Below, one piece after another: positions 7,548 through 14,547 of a stretch of DNA of 43,650 bases. The translations under genes were made by a program, and so were the position numbers. Every line of letters begins with the position of its first letter. Position 1 is the stretch's first letter. This stretch comes from B1-G15 sp964346135. Its GTDB lineage: Archaea; Thermoproteota; Bathyarchaeia; Bathyarchaeales; Bathyarchaeaceae. The stretch lies in contig CAYFTS010000084.1 in NCBI GenBank assembly GCA_964346135.1, positions 1-43,650 of the forward strand. Direction: 5' to 3'. The notes below the pieces were generated by a model, which was not told the DNA's origin, searched no databases, and worked only from the letters and a program-made list of their open reading frames with translations.

Positions 7548-9060
7548 ATGAAACGTGTAGTTTCTTATGTAGGGCTCCTGCTAGCGATTCGCCCATCTCT
7601 GTCAGGCTAACTGAATCCTCTCGCAAATTGAAATATCTTGTTTTCGGAGATTGTTTTGCATCTTCGTTTACCCACACTCTTACAGATTCTGGAACTTCTG
7701 ATAATTTGATAGATACCTTACTGTATAAGGTTCTCAAGAAATCAAATCTTTGCCCAACCTCTTCGTTCTGTCTAACAAGTTTTCGTATGCTTCTAGCTGG
7801 AACTCTTCTTACAATTTCTTCTAGGTCAGATGGCTTTATCTCGCCTCCTCTCAATATCATTTTTAGAAATGGAAATCCAAAGTATAGGAAGACCAAGAAC
7901 ACAGCTATTAGGACAATCATCGACACATTGAAAAATGTTCTCCAAGCCATTTTCTCGCTTAAACCGATCCACTCAAGAGTGGGTATGCCAAGAAAAATGA
8001 AAAGAAGCGTAACTACTACAAAAATAGATGAAGTGAGATGTTTTCTTCTAAAGAACAACTCTATTGGGATAAATGGCAATGAAACCACCATTATTGCAGC
8101 AAATAAAACCACAATATCACCTCCCAAACCATGGAAAGTGATGTATACCCAGTTAAGAAAAGGAATGGAGATTTTCAGTAAGGCCAATGAGGTCAAGAAT
8201 CCTATAAAAACCAGAGCTAACCACAAGGGTTCCCACTTTTCTTTACTGTTTAAAGTAGGTTTGTATTCTTTTGAAATGATTGTCGGTGCATATTCGCCGC
8301 GCTTTCCTTCTTCAGGCAGCTTGCCTTTAGGTTCTATTTCTGCAATAGCAGTGCCGAAAATTGAGCCAACTATCTTAATGCTAGAGTAGTTGCCTTCCTC
8401 CAACATAACTCGCAGCGGTTTCTTAGCTCGTTCTGAGGCCAAAAAAATAAGTTCTTGAGCGAGCCAACGCGTTGTCTTTGTCGCTTCATCACTCCTAACT
8501 AGTGCCTCAATGCTTTCTTTTCCTTTTTTGTATGCAATTGAGAATGTGAGTAACAAAAGCAATGCTAAGCCAGTAAAAATCCATGACAAGAATTCTAGAT
8601 TGAGGACCTGAGCAAGAAGAATTCCAAATGGACTAATGATTAGGCCACCGAGGATTAAAAGGTTCTGTGTGCGATTTGGCAGTCTGTACTTTCTCAATAT
8701 TTCGTCCCAATTAGTCTGACACTTGCCACCTATCAGATTGACGACTTTTGTGACGTTCCCAGAATAGAAAAATTGTTGACTGGGGACTTTTTTCGAACCG
8801 ACTATACTCAGCCAGTAAATAGCCTTTGTTAAGTCTGATATTAGTACATCATCAATAGTTCCCTTAACCAGCTTCGACGCGCGTCGAAATTCAAAACAGA
8901 TATAAAGCGAAAAAATTGCAAAATCGCCTACGAACCAAAACAGCGACCATGGAGGTAGGTTTAACATAAAGGGGACAAATAAGGTTACAACCCATAACAT
9001 TATGAAAACGAGCATTCTAGGCAGAAGTTTTCTGTACGTGTAGATAACATCAGCGCCCAT
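7546..9060 (-). CDS. Large multi-pass membrane protein, unrecognised
   Basis: The 504-residue product has about eight predicted membrane segments (near 15-32, 40-57, 133-150, 153-172, 275-295, 305-330, 340-362 and 375-400). A soluble loop of roughly 100 residues (about 172-270) and a charged C-terminal domain of about 100 residues (about 405-504) follow the pattern of a membrane protein with cytosolic domains. The end (SVSLTEMGESLAGAL) is reminiscent of the last helix of a winged-helix domain, but this is weak. No transporter or enzyme motif is recognised. No ribosome site precedes ATG 9060; an AT-rich box about 30 nt upstream suits a leaderless transcript. It is the main cargo of the putative tRNA-Asp element. 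Confidence 0.75.
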   Translation of the reverse strand: MGADVIYTYRKLLPRMLVFIMLWVVTLFVPFMLNLPPWSLFWFVGDFAIFSLYICFEFRRASKLVKGTIDDVLISDLTKAIYWLSIVGSKKVPSQQFFYSGNVTKVVNLIGGKCQTNWDEILRKYRLPNRTQNLLILGGLIISPFGILLAQVLNLEFLSWIFTGLALLLLLTFSIAYKKGKESIEALVRSDEATKTTRWLAQELIFLASERAKKPLRVMLEEGNYSSIKIVGSIFGTAIAEIEPKGKLPEEGKRGEYAPTIISKEYKPTLNSKEKWEPLWLALVFIGFLTSLALLKISIPFLNWVYITFHGLGGDIVVLFAAIMVVSLPFIPIELFFRRKHLTSSIFVVVTLLFIFLGIPTLEWIGLSEKMAWRTFFNVSMIVLIAVFLVFLYFGFPFLKMILRGGEIKPSDLEEIVRRVPARSIRKLVRQNEEVGQRFDFLRTLYSKVSIKLSEVPESVRVWVNEDAKQSPKTRYFNLREDSVSLTEMGESLAGALHKKLHVS

Positions 9061-9991
9061 ACAACATAATACGCTTCCCGAAGTTTTAATCTTTTCTACA
9101 GAATACTCATATAGCCTTGAAAAATGTCCACAGATTAATGAGAAATCAATTTGGCTAATCTTTCTCCCTTTTCTGAACTAACAAAGCCTACGCTTTTGTA
9201 ATATCTTCCTACATTTGGAGACTTTGATACTGTAAGCACATATGCGCCATCATAAGGACCATTAATCCGAGAAAACATGCCCATCTTGTAAAGTAAGAAT
9301 TTGATTTTCTCCAATCCTGAAAGGTTGACGGATTTGAAGGTTATTTCTTTTTTGCTCTTCGAAACGTGGCCTTCTCCATCTCCAAAGCATCTGATCCATT
9401 CTCTTCTAACATTTAAATCGCCATTCATAATTTCGGAAGGAATAGTCCAGTTGTGGCTATCGTAAGGACCATATCTTAGCAAATCATTAACAACAGCTAC
9501 CCGTCTAATCTCCACTCTTCCTCGTTTATAATCAATCCAAGGTTCATAATCATACACTTGCTTTACATGTTCGGCAAAATCTCTTAAGAGAACAGGATCA
9601 GTATTCCAAAATTCTAAGCCAACACGCCGATAACTCTCAGTTCGACAAGGTTTGCTCGCCTTTCTATTTCCTTCCGCAACTAAATACGCGTGAATCCCTG
9701 CTTTAGCAACACTCATTTCACTTGCATGTGGAGGCAAAGGACGCCTAACGCCCATAAAGCTTCTAGGACCAAGCCAAGCCGTATACCTTACCACGGTTCG
9801 TTTACCTATCCCGAGAACAGAAGCTATCTCAGAATTCGTCATGCCTTTCCGTTTCATATCCTTTGCTTTTTCTATTACTGAACTATGGATTCTCATCTTA
9901 AGATAAGAAAGGCTACATGTATACATAAAACTATGTTCACTTGGCGATGTGGAAAAATACGCGCTCCTATTAGACCCAGGTTCAAGGGTGG
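7548..9991. mobile_element. Putative integrated element bounded by tRNA-Asp and its 3'-end copy
   Basis: The DNA between the intact tRNA-Asp and the detached copy of its 3' end is about 2.4 kb and holds a 504-residue membrane protein and an HTH/LAGLIDADG protein, both on the minus strand. Integration at a tRNA 3' end normally leaves exactly this picture: a rebuilt tRNA at one side and an orphan 3' fragment at the other. No integrase is seen inside, so the element would be a defective or mobilised remnant. An integrase fragment lies outside, at 5364-5580. The boundaries are inferred from the repeat only. Confidence 0.55.
9135..9896 (-). CDS. HTH plus LAGLIDADG-type endonuclease-like protein
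   Basis: From ATG 9896 the product has 253 residues. Residues about 9-43 form a resolvase-type helix-turn-helix (KRKGMTNSEIASVLGIGKRT). Then two LAGLIDADG-like repeats follow: AGIHAYLVAEGN at 67-78 (acidic Glu75) and REWIRCFGDGEG at 165-176 (Asp173/Glu175), each followed by the usual beta-rich half with IxxxSxNxxxLxxIxxLL spacing in the second. This matches free-standing archaeal intein/intron endonuclease relatives (COG3780-like). Both acidic positions are kept, so nuclease activity is possible. An upstream in-frame extension would run into the tRNA intron and is rejected; a TATA-like TTTTATGTATAC about 25 nt upstream supports a leaderless start at 9896. Confidence 0.78.
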   Translation of the reverse strand: MRIHSSVIEKAKDMKRKGMTNSEIASVLGIGKRTVVRYTAWLGPRSFMGVRRPLPPHASEMSVAKAGIHAYLVAEGNRKASKPCRTESYRRVGLEFWNTDPVLLRDFAEHVKQVYDYEPWIDYKRGRVEIRRVAVVNDLLRYGPYDSHNWTIPSEIMNGDLNVRREWIRCFGDGEGHVSKSKKEITFKSVNLSGLEKIKFLLYKMGMFSRINGPYDGAYVLTVSKSPNVGRYYKSVGFVSSEKGERLAKLISH

Positions 9992-10096
9992 CGCCCTTCG
10001 GCGGAAAAGACAACTCTTCTTTTCCTTGGCCGGGATTTGAACCCGGGTCGGGCGGGCGACAGCCGCCTATACTAGACCGGACTATACTACCAGGGC
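9992..10096 (-). tRNA. tRNA-Asp(GUC) with an acceptor-stem intron
   Basis: The 5' acceptor strand GCCCTGG begins at 10096. The anticodon arm GGCGG-CTGTCGC-CCGCC gives anticodon GUC, and the T arm CCGGG-TTCAAAT-CCCGG is perfect. Read straight on, the 3' acceptor strand would be CCAAGGA, which pairs poorly. If 30 nt (9997-10026) are removed it becomes CCAGGGC, which pairs fully with GCCCTGG, followed by discriminator G and an encoded CCA (9991-9989). The spliced tRNA is 75 nt without CCA. D arm pairs include G-U wobbles. Intron position is after nucleotide 68. Confidence 0.9.
9997..10026 (-). other. 30-nt bulge-helix-bulge intron in tRNA-Asp
   Basis: The intron folds into the standard archaeal splicing motif. 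Exon CGGC pairs with intron GCCG as the 4-bp central helix. It is flanked by 3-nt bulges CA|A (5' splice site) and AA|G (3' splice site), and the intron closes with an 8-bp stem GGAAAAGA/TCTTTTCC around a 7-nt loop. Splicing in the bulges restores a perfect acceptor stem. The tRNA splicing endonuclease should process it; position 68/69 is non-canonical (the usual site is 37/38). Confidence 0.85.
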
Positions 10097-10259
10097 ATCA
10101 GCTTTGTAATTGACAAAACTACTCTACTTAAGTTTTTCATTGGCGTTGCTTTCGAGCTTAACATCACAAAGCGTTTCATACATCAAGATACGCTGTTTCT
10201 CACCATGACAAGCATGCGGACCCAAATTATGAGTATTCGAAGAAAGTTTTGGTCACAAC

Positions 10260-10484
10260 GTGAAGTTCAGATGCATAAGGGCGCCTTGGTATCATGTTTT
10301 TGGAGTTTGGACGACTTTTATGCAGCTAGTTTTCGCGTCAATAATTTTTGTGGTTATAGCGTTTATGTGGATTCAAGTATTGGATGTTGGAACTTGGGTC
10401 AAATGGCTGTTGCCCACATATAAGATGGAGCATGATGCTATGATAACAGCGGATCAAGAGTCTAGAGGTTTCAAAAACGACTGA
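10260..10484 (+). CDS. Small single-pass membrane protein (tentative)
   Basis: The frame opening at GTG 10260 encodes 74 residues with one clear membrane segment (about 19-41, FMQLVFASIIFVVIAFMWIQ) followed by a Trp-rich amphipathic stretch and an acidic/polar tail (KMEHDAMITADQESRGFKND). The composition is protein-like and the region would otherwise be a 440-nt gap, but no ribosome site is seen and the start is uncertain: the frame stays open up to 10233. An overlapping frame (10205-10423) is less convincing. No family is recognised. Confidence 0.4.
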   Translation: MKFRCIRAPWYHVFGVWTTFMQLVFASIIFVVIAFMWIQVLDVGTWVKWLLPTYKMEHDAMITADQESRGFKND

Positions 10485-10544
10485 TAATGCTGTATGAATT
10501 TTTGTCGTTTGCAGTTCTTCTTATACTATTTTGGGTGTAAGGTT

Positions 10545-11648
10545 TTAGTAGTTCTTTGGTTCTGGATCCCTTATGAGTGACCCGGCTGCACAGTGGATTG
10601 TTCCGCTGTTCCTAGGAAGTACGAGGCTTGAGCATTCCACTTCGACCACTTCGACGCCTATGCTTTCAAGCCATTTCGTAGCTTTGGGATTCCCCTTTGG
10701 CACTAGAATTTTCATGGGTTCAAGGACAACCCCAGTCTCTGGACCTATTTTCTGATCTCGAGTCCAGTAACTGCGACATATTTCGTCTGGAGGTATTATG
10801 AACTTCCAGTCCATTTCCGCCTTCATCCAGTCCACCAAGTACGGGTCCAAGTATTTTGGGTCTTGGACGGCTGTGTGTCTGTCTATCATGACGTAACCTA
10901 GATTGAGTATTCCTAGGCGGCCTCCGTAGCCTGGGAGAATTCTAATATCAACCTCTGGGTCCTGTAACTTCACTATTCTTGCGAGCTGGATGTGACCAAA
11001 CTCATTTGCACGCATAACTTCAGTTTTCCTAGTGTTTGCACGAGGATAGTGTACAGCTATGACCAAGTGTTTCTCATCTAGCCAGGCTATGGTACCTCCC
11101 TCCGTCATGCCATTGCCCACGATCATACCGACAACTGGGCACCCAATTTCTGCGAGAGTCTGATAGGTGGGGGCTTCCTCTCCTTTGCGTATATTATCAT
11201 ACATGCGTAGTATGACTTCGCCGTAGACTGCTGGACGACATACGTCGTCGGTGTATATTGATTTCACTTGGTAGGGTGGGTCGTTTGGATCAGGTTTTCG
11301 AATGACGACTTCTACGCCTTCATCTTTGTAGGCTTTTACGAGATTTTCGTGGTGTTCAATAATCTCGTCCAGGTTGGGCTTTTCTGACATTCTCCAAGCT
11401 GCTAATGAGCTATCGTGGGGAGGCCAAGGCGTGGGTTTGCCAACACTTAAAAACTCTTTGCCAGGACGATGTAACAGCACCATTCTGAGTTTGCCGATGT
11501 TGGTGTTAGCCTTCCATTTCTTGCCCCAATATTTTTTCATTTCATCTTCAAAGTTCGAGAGAATCTGTGGATGATATTTCATGTATTGTTCATGAAGAGT
11601 CAAACCAGTATTTTTCTTAAAAGGGTCTTCCGCTTCTGTCATAAACAT
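10545..11648 (-). CDS. Arginine deiminase/amidinotransferase-fold enzyme
   Basis: The 367-residue product belongs to the guanidino-group-modifying (pentein) superfamily, which includes arginine deiminase, DDAH and glycine amidinotransferase. Seen are a LHRPGKEF stretch at 59-66, the substrate-binding region SIYTDDVC at 130-137, MTEGGT at 181-186, and the C-terminal catalytic motif NSGTIHCAAGSL with the nucleophile Cys353. Whether it hydrolyses a guanidino compound or transfers the amidino group cannot be told from motifs. It stands alone, with no ornithine carbamoyltransferase or carbamate kinase nearby, so a full arginine deiminase pathway is not indicated here. Confidence 0.85.
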   Translation of the reverse strand: MFMTEAEDPFKKNTGLTLHEQYMKYHPQILSNFEDEMKKYWGKKWKANTNIGKLRMVLLHRPGKEFLSVGKPTPWPPHDSSLAAWRMSEKPNLDEIIEHHENLVKAYKDEGVEVVIRKPDPNDPPYQVKSIYTDDVCRPAVYGEVILRMYDNIRKGEEAPTYQTLAEIGCPVVGMIVGNGMTEGGTIAWLDEKHLVIAVHYPRANTRKTEVMRANEFGHIQLARIVKLQDPEVDIRILPGYGGRLGILNLGYVMIDRHTAVQDPKYLDPYLVDWMKAEMDWKFIIPPDEICRSYWTRDQKIGPETGVVLEPMKILVPKGNPKATKWLESIGVEVVEVECSSLVLPRNSGTIHCAAGSLIRDPEPKNY

Positions 11649-11822
11649 AACCAGCTCAGAGTCAATATGCTAGAATAAAAAATTTGTGTGTGTTTTATCA
11701 TATGTTTGAGAAGGTGTTCATGGAAGAGAGGTGTCTGATAGATAGGCTCTACTATTTTTTGTATAGATTCTATCATTTCATTTTAGTCAGTTTTTAGTTT
11801 TGACTTCAACAAGACATTGTGG

Positions 11823-11897
11823 CGGGCCCGGCGGGAATTGAACCCACGACCCCCGGGTTAAAAGCCCGGTGCTCTATCCTTGCTGAGCTACGGGCCC
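11823..11897 (-). tRNA. tRNA-Lys(UUU)
   Basis: The cloverleaf is complete on the minus strand: acceptor GGGCCCG pairs with CGGGCCC, the D arm GCTC pairs with GAGC, the anticodon arm CCGGG-CTTTTAA-CCCGG gives anticodon UUU, and the T arm GTGGG-TTCAATT-CCCGC has a single G-C/T-A pattern without mismatches. Discriminator G is followed by an encoded CCA (11822-11820). No intron is present. Confidence 0.95.
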
Positions 11898-11919
11898 ACG
11901 TACGACTTTCATTATTGGA

Positions 11920-11932
11920 AGCATAAATTAAG
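11920..11932 (-). promoter_or_regulatory. TATA-like box of tRNA-Lys
   Basis: On the minus strand CTTAATTTATG lies about 25-35 nt upstream of the first base of tRNA-Lys, the usual distance for an archaeal TATA box. Confidence 0.45.
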
Positions 11933-12032
11933 GTTTTCTCGTCGTATAATAAGTCATATTCAATAGCCGTGTCAACCAAAGTCTCTTGGCAAAAATAAAA
12001 ATGTGAATCCCCCTACTTTATTATGAAAAATA

Positions 12033-12650
12033 ATGACAGTGAAGAAAATTTTAGAAGAATTACTGAAAGAAAGGGCTCCAGGACCTTCTCCATCATTCTC
12101 CATCTTCCATGTAGTGAAAGCATTGGAGTTAACTGCAAAAGAGGGGCCAATAGGAAGAGGAAAGTTATCTAAAAAGTTGAGAACAGGCGAGGGAGCAACC
12201 CGCACACTCCTCAACAGATTAATAGACGCAGGATTAATCGTCACATCCAAGCCAGGCTGTTCACTAACTAAAAAGGGAGAGACAATCTGGAACGATTTTC
12301 AGTCAATCTTCCGACAAAAAGTTAAGCTGGAAAAGAGCGAGCTAACACTTGCCAACTACAACATTGCAGTGCTGATTAAAGGTTGCGGAGACAAAGTGAA
12401 GACAGGAATAGAACAGCGTGACGCAGCACTCTTGGCTGGTGCTAAAGGAGCAACCACCTTAATATTCAAGAACCAAACGTTAATTCAGCCAGGAATAAGT
12501 GAAAACGTGGCTCAGGATTTTCCAGAAACCTTCAACCAAATCACTAGACAATTAGAGCTGGAAGAGAACGATGTGGTTGTAATTGGAAGTGCGGATACGT
12601 GGGAGAAGGCGGAATATGGAGCGTTAGCAGCTGGTTGGACACTTATCTAG
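12033..12650 (+). CDS. DUF4443 winged-helix protein
   Basis: The 205-residue product has an N-terminal winged helix (about 20-85; KALELTAKEGPIGRGKLSKKL then GATRTLLNRLIDAGLI and the wing) followed by a domain with IAVLIKGCGDKVKTGIEQRD at about 108-127, typical of the archaeal DUF4443 family. The C-terminal domain is predicted to bind a small molecule or metal, but its ligand is unknown. No strong ribosome site precedes the ATG. It converges with the GPN-loop GTPase gene downstream, with only 9 nt between stop codons. Confidence 0.8.
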   Translation: MTVKKILEELLKERAPGPSPSFSIFHVVKALELTAKEGPIGRGKLSKKLRTGEGATRTLLNRLIDAGLIVTSKPGCSLTKKGETIWNDFQSIFRQKVKLEKSELTLANYNIAVLIKGCGDKVKTGIEQRDAALLAGAKGATTLIFKNQTLIQPGISENVAQDFPETFNQITRQLELEENDVVVIGSADTWEKAEYGALAAGWTLI

Positions 12651-12659
12651 AATAACGCG

Positions 12660-13421
12660 TTAAAACGTGAATTTTTCGCCTTCGGTGGAAACACGTTCTA
12701 GCATAGCATTAAGGTTTGTCATTCCCTCGTTGGTTTTTGCAGAAACTGGTATCAAAAGAAACTTCAATCCTAGTCGGTAAACGGCATGCGCCATATCGCG
12801 GCTTAGCAAACGTTTTGTTCCATTTAATTTTTCTTCAATAGCCGTTTCCAGAGCGTTAGGACTAGCAGACCAATCTACTATGCGGTTGATGTTTTCTGAT
12901 GGAAGAAGGTCACATTTAGACAGCACATAAGTCTGTGGAACGAAGAAGCGGTTGTAGACAGCGGCTGAAAGAAACAAGTTTGAAACGTAATTGAGAGGAT
13001 TAGAACAGAAAACAGAATCGAATAAGTACAGAATTGCCTTAGTTTCCTTAGTTAACTCGCTGACAATGTAAGGTCCACTCGCTCGAAAAGCAAAAAGCTC
13101 CATCTGACCCGGCGTATCCACAAGCACAATATCAGGACTAAGATTTTCAATTTCCTCTCCAATCATTTCTGTTTCTTCCGCAATCAAATCCGCCGCCATC
13201 ACCAAAGCGCCGTTGGGTCCAAGTCCATGTTTCTTCATGATTTCTTCAATGCTGACATAATCGCGGACATCAATGTCCGGTGAATATGGTAAAGTTAGAG
13301 CTCCCGGGTCCAAGTTTAAGATTATAGCTTTTTGTTTCGTAATTTTCAGCCAGTCAGCAAAAGAAGCGGTGAGAAGAGACTTGCCTGAGCCAGCGGTTCC
13401 TATGATAAACACGGTGAACAT
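12660..13421 (-). CDS. GPN-loop GTPase
   Basis: GPN GTPases are dimeric GTP-binding proteins conserved in archaea and eukaryotes; the eukaryotic ones help assemble RNA polymerase II. The 253-residue product shows Walker A GTAGSGKS at 8-15, the diagnostic Gly-Pro-Asn at 68-70 (GLGPNGAL), switch motif VDTPGQME at 101-108, and base-recognition SKCD at 168-171. Length is typical. It starts at ATG 13421. The archaeal partner is unproven. Confidence 0.93.
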   Translation of the reverse strand: MFTVFIIGTAGSGKSLLTASFADWLKITKQKAIILNLDPGALTLPYSPDIDVRDYVSIEEIMKKHGLGPNGALVMAADLIAEETEMIGEEIENLSPDIVLVDTPGQMELFAFRASGPYIVSELTKETKAILYLFDSVFCSNPLNYVSNLFLSAAVYNRFFVPQTYVLSKCDLLPSENINRIVDWSASPNALETAIEEKLNGTKRLLSRDMAHAVYRLGLKFLLIPVSAKTNEGMTNLNAMLERVSTEGEKFTF

Positions 13422-13540
13422 TTCTTAATCAATTCCCCTGTAAAGTAAAGAGGTTTCGATAAAGAATTCGTTGCAATCTCTTATTTGTTTTTCATAGGAA
13501 GTTGATTGAGCAGCTGATTTGCAACTATTACAGACACATC

Positions 13541-13852
13541 CTATACGAGATAGGTAAGAGTGCTTTCCTGAAGTTCGTGCCCAAACGCTTTCCAAACCAG
13601 CCTCAGTATGTCTGTGAAAACTTTTTGAACAAACTCTTCAACTGATGCATAGCCTAATGCAGATTCTTTTATGAGATTCCAAATTTGTTGGTACTCTTCT
13701 TCAGATATTGAAATTTCAATTGTATTTCCGAAGCATCTCACGTCATCATCACTCAAAGGTTGCAAGGTCTCATGCGAGTATGCTTTCTTGATAATTTTGT
13801 ATATTCGAATGAGCTCATCTTCGAGCTGAAACTTGATGAAGAGTTTAGCCAA
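13541..13852 (-). CDS. Conserved-looking hypothetical protein
   Basis: The frame from a TTG at 13852 encodes 103 residues, mostly helical and acidic in the middle (QLEDELIRIYKIIKKAYSHE, then DDDVRCFGNTIEISISEEEY), with an amphipathic C-terminal half. The frame stays open further upstream but lacks a better start codon and would run into the nitroreductase gene, so the longer form is not accepted. It has a beta-strand 'GNTIEISISEEEYQQIW' that hints at a small alpha/beta or ribbon-helix-helix-like domain. No family is recognised and the start is uncertain. Confidence 0.5.
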   Translation of the reverse strand: MAKLFIKFQLEDELIRIYKIIKKAYSHETLQPLSDDDVRCFGNTIEISISEEEYQQIWNLIKESALGYASVEEFVQKVFTDILRLVWKAFGHELQESTLTYLV

Positions 13853-13987
13853 ACCATTCCCTGCTCTTAACAGACTCTTAAGATGTTTTAAGGGATATTT
13901 CGATGCTCGAAATGATGTGGATTTTGATGTGCGCACAAGCAAAAAAGATAAAACTGGAGTTTCTGACGTAATGATTGAGGCTTTTGA

Positions 13988-14512
13988 ATGGGAGTCTTTG
14001 AGATCATAAGAAAGAGACGTAGCATCCGACTTTACGAGGAAAAACCTGTGGAGCAAGAGAAGCTTAATCGCGTCTTGGAGGCAGGTAGGTTAGCGCCATC
14101 CGCTGATAATTGCCAACCTTGGCGATTCGTAGTTGCAATTAATGATGAAGTCAAAGAGAAACTCAGGGCTTCTTATGACGAAGAATGGTTCGTCTCTGCG
14201 CCCGTGATAATCATAGGTTGCGCTGTTCCCAAGGAAGGTTGGGTGAGGATGGACGGCCAAGAATACTGGATGGTAGATGTCGCTATTGCTATGCAGAACA
14301 TGATTTTAGTAGCCACAGAATTAGGTTTGGGAACCTGTTGGGTCGCCGATTTCGACGAAGAAGCCGCTAGAAAAGCACTTAAGTTGCCTCCAAGCGTTCG
14401 GGTGGTAGCTATGACACCTCTGGGTTATCCAGCCGTAGAGAAGCGTCCAGTTAGGAATAGAAAACCGCTTAGCGAGATAGTTCACTATAATAGTTGGCGC
14501 GCAGGCTGCTAG
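13988..14512 (+). CDS. Nitroreductase-family FMN oxidoreductase
   Basis: The 174-residue protein matches the compact nitroreductase family. Seen are RKRRSIRLYEEKPVE at 8-22 (FMN phosphate contacts), the RLAPSADNCQPWRF block at about 34-47, the dimer/FMN region at about 95-115 (MQNMILVATELGLGTCWVADF), and a P/G-rich LGYP near the end. Such enzymes reduce flavins, nitro compounds or activated double bonds with NAD(P)H. Length is short but normal for archaeal members. Substrate is unknown. Confidence 0.9.
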   Translation: MGVFEIIRKRRSIRLYEEKPVEQEKLNRVLEAGRLAPSADNCQPWRFVVAINDEVKEKLRASYDEEWFVSAPVIIIGCAVPKEGWVRMDGQEYWMVDVAIAMQNMILVATELGLGTCWVADFDEEAARKALKLPPSVRVVAMTPLGYPAVEKRPVRNRKPLSEIVHYNSWRAGC

Positions 14513-14547
14513 CGGAAATCGCCAACCTTGTAATGCACACATGGTTC

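Noticed and set aside
7628..8389. 253-residue plus-strand open frame
   Set aside because: It lies antisense to the 504-residue membrane protein, has a composition rich in Ser, Thr and Lys typical of a shadow frame, and no ribosome site or motif.
9135..10013. 292-residue version of the LAGLIDADG protein
   Set aside because: The extra 39 residues would be coded by the tRNA-Asp 3' exon and intron; a TATA box and ATG 9896 explain the shorter form better.
10205..10423. 72-residue frame overlapping the tentative small membrane protein
   Set aside because: It is in another register, lacks a membrane segment or a motif, and is Cys/Ser-rich in a way typical of a shadow frame.
11820..11897. Possible attachment copy for tRNA-Lys or tRNA-Thr
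   Set aside because: I looked for second copies of their 3' ends and saw only short, weak matches (for example near 7450 and 15670).
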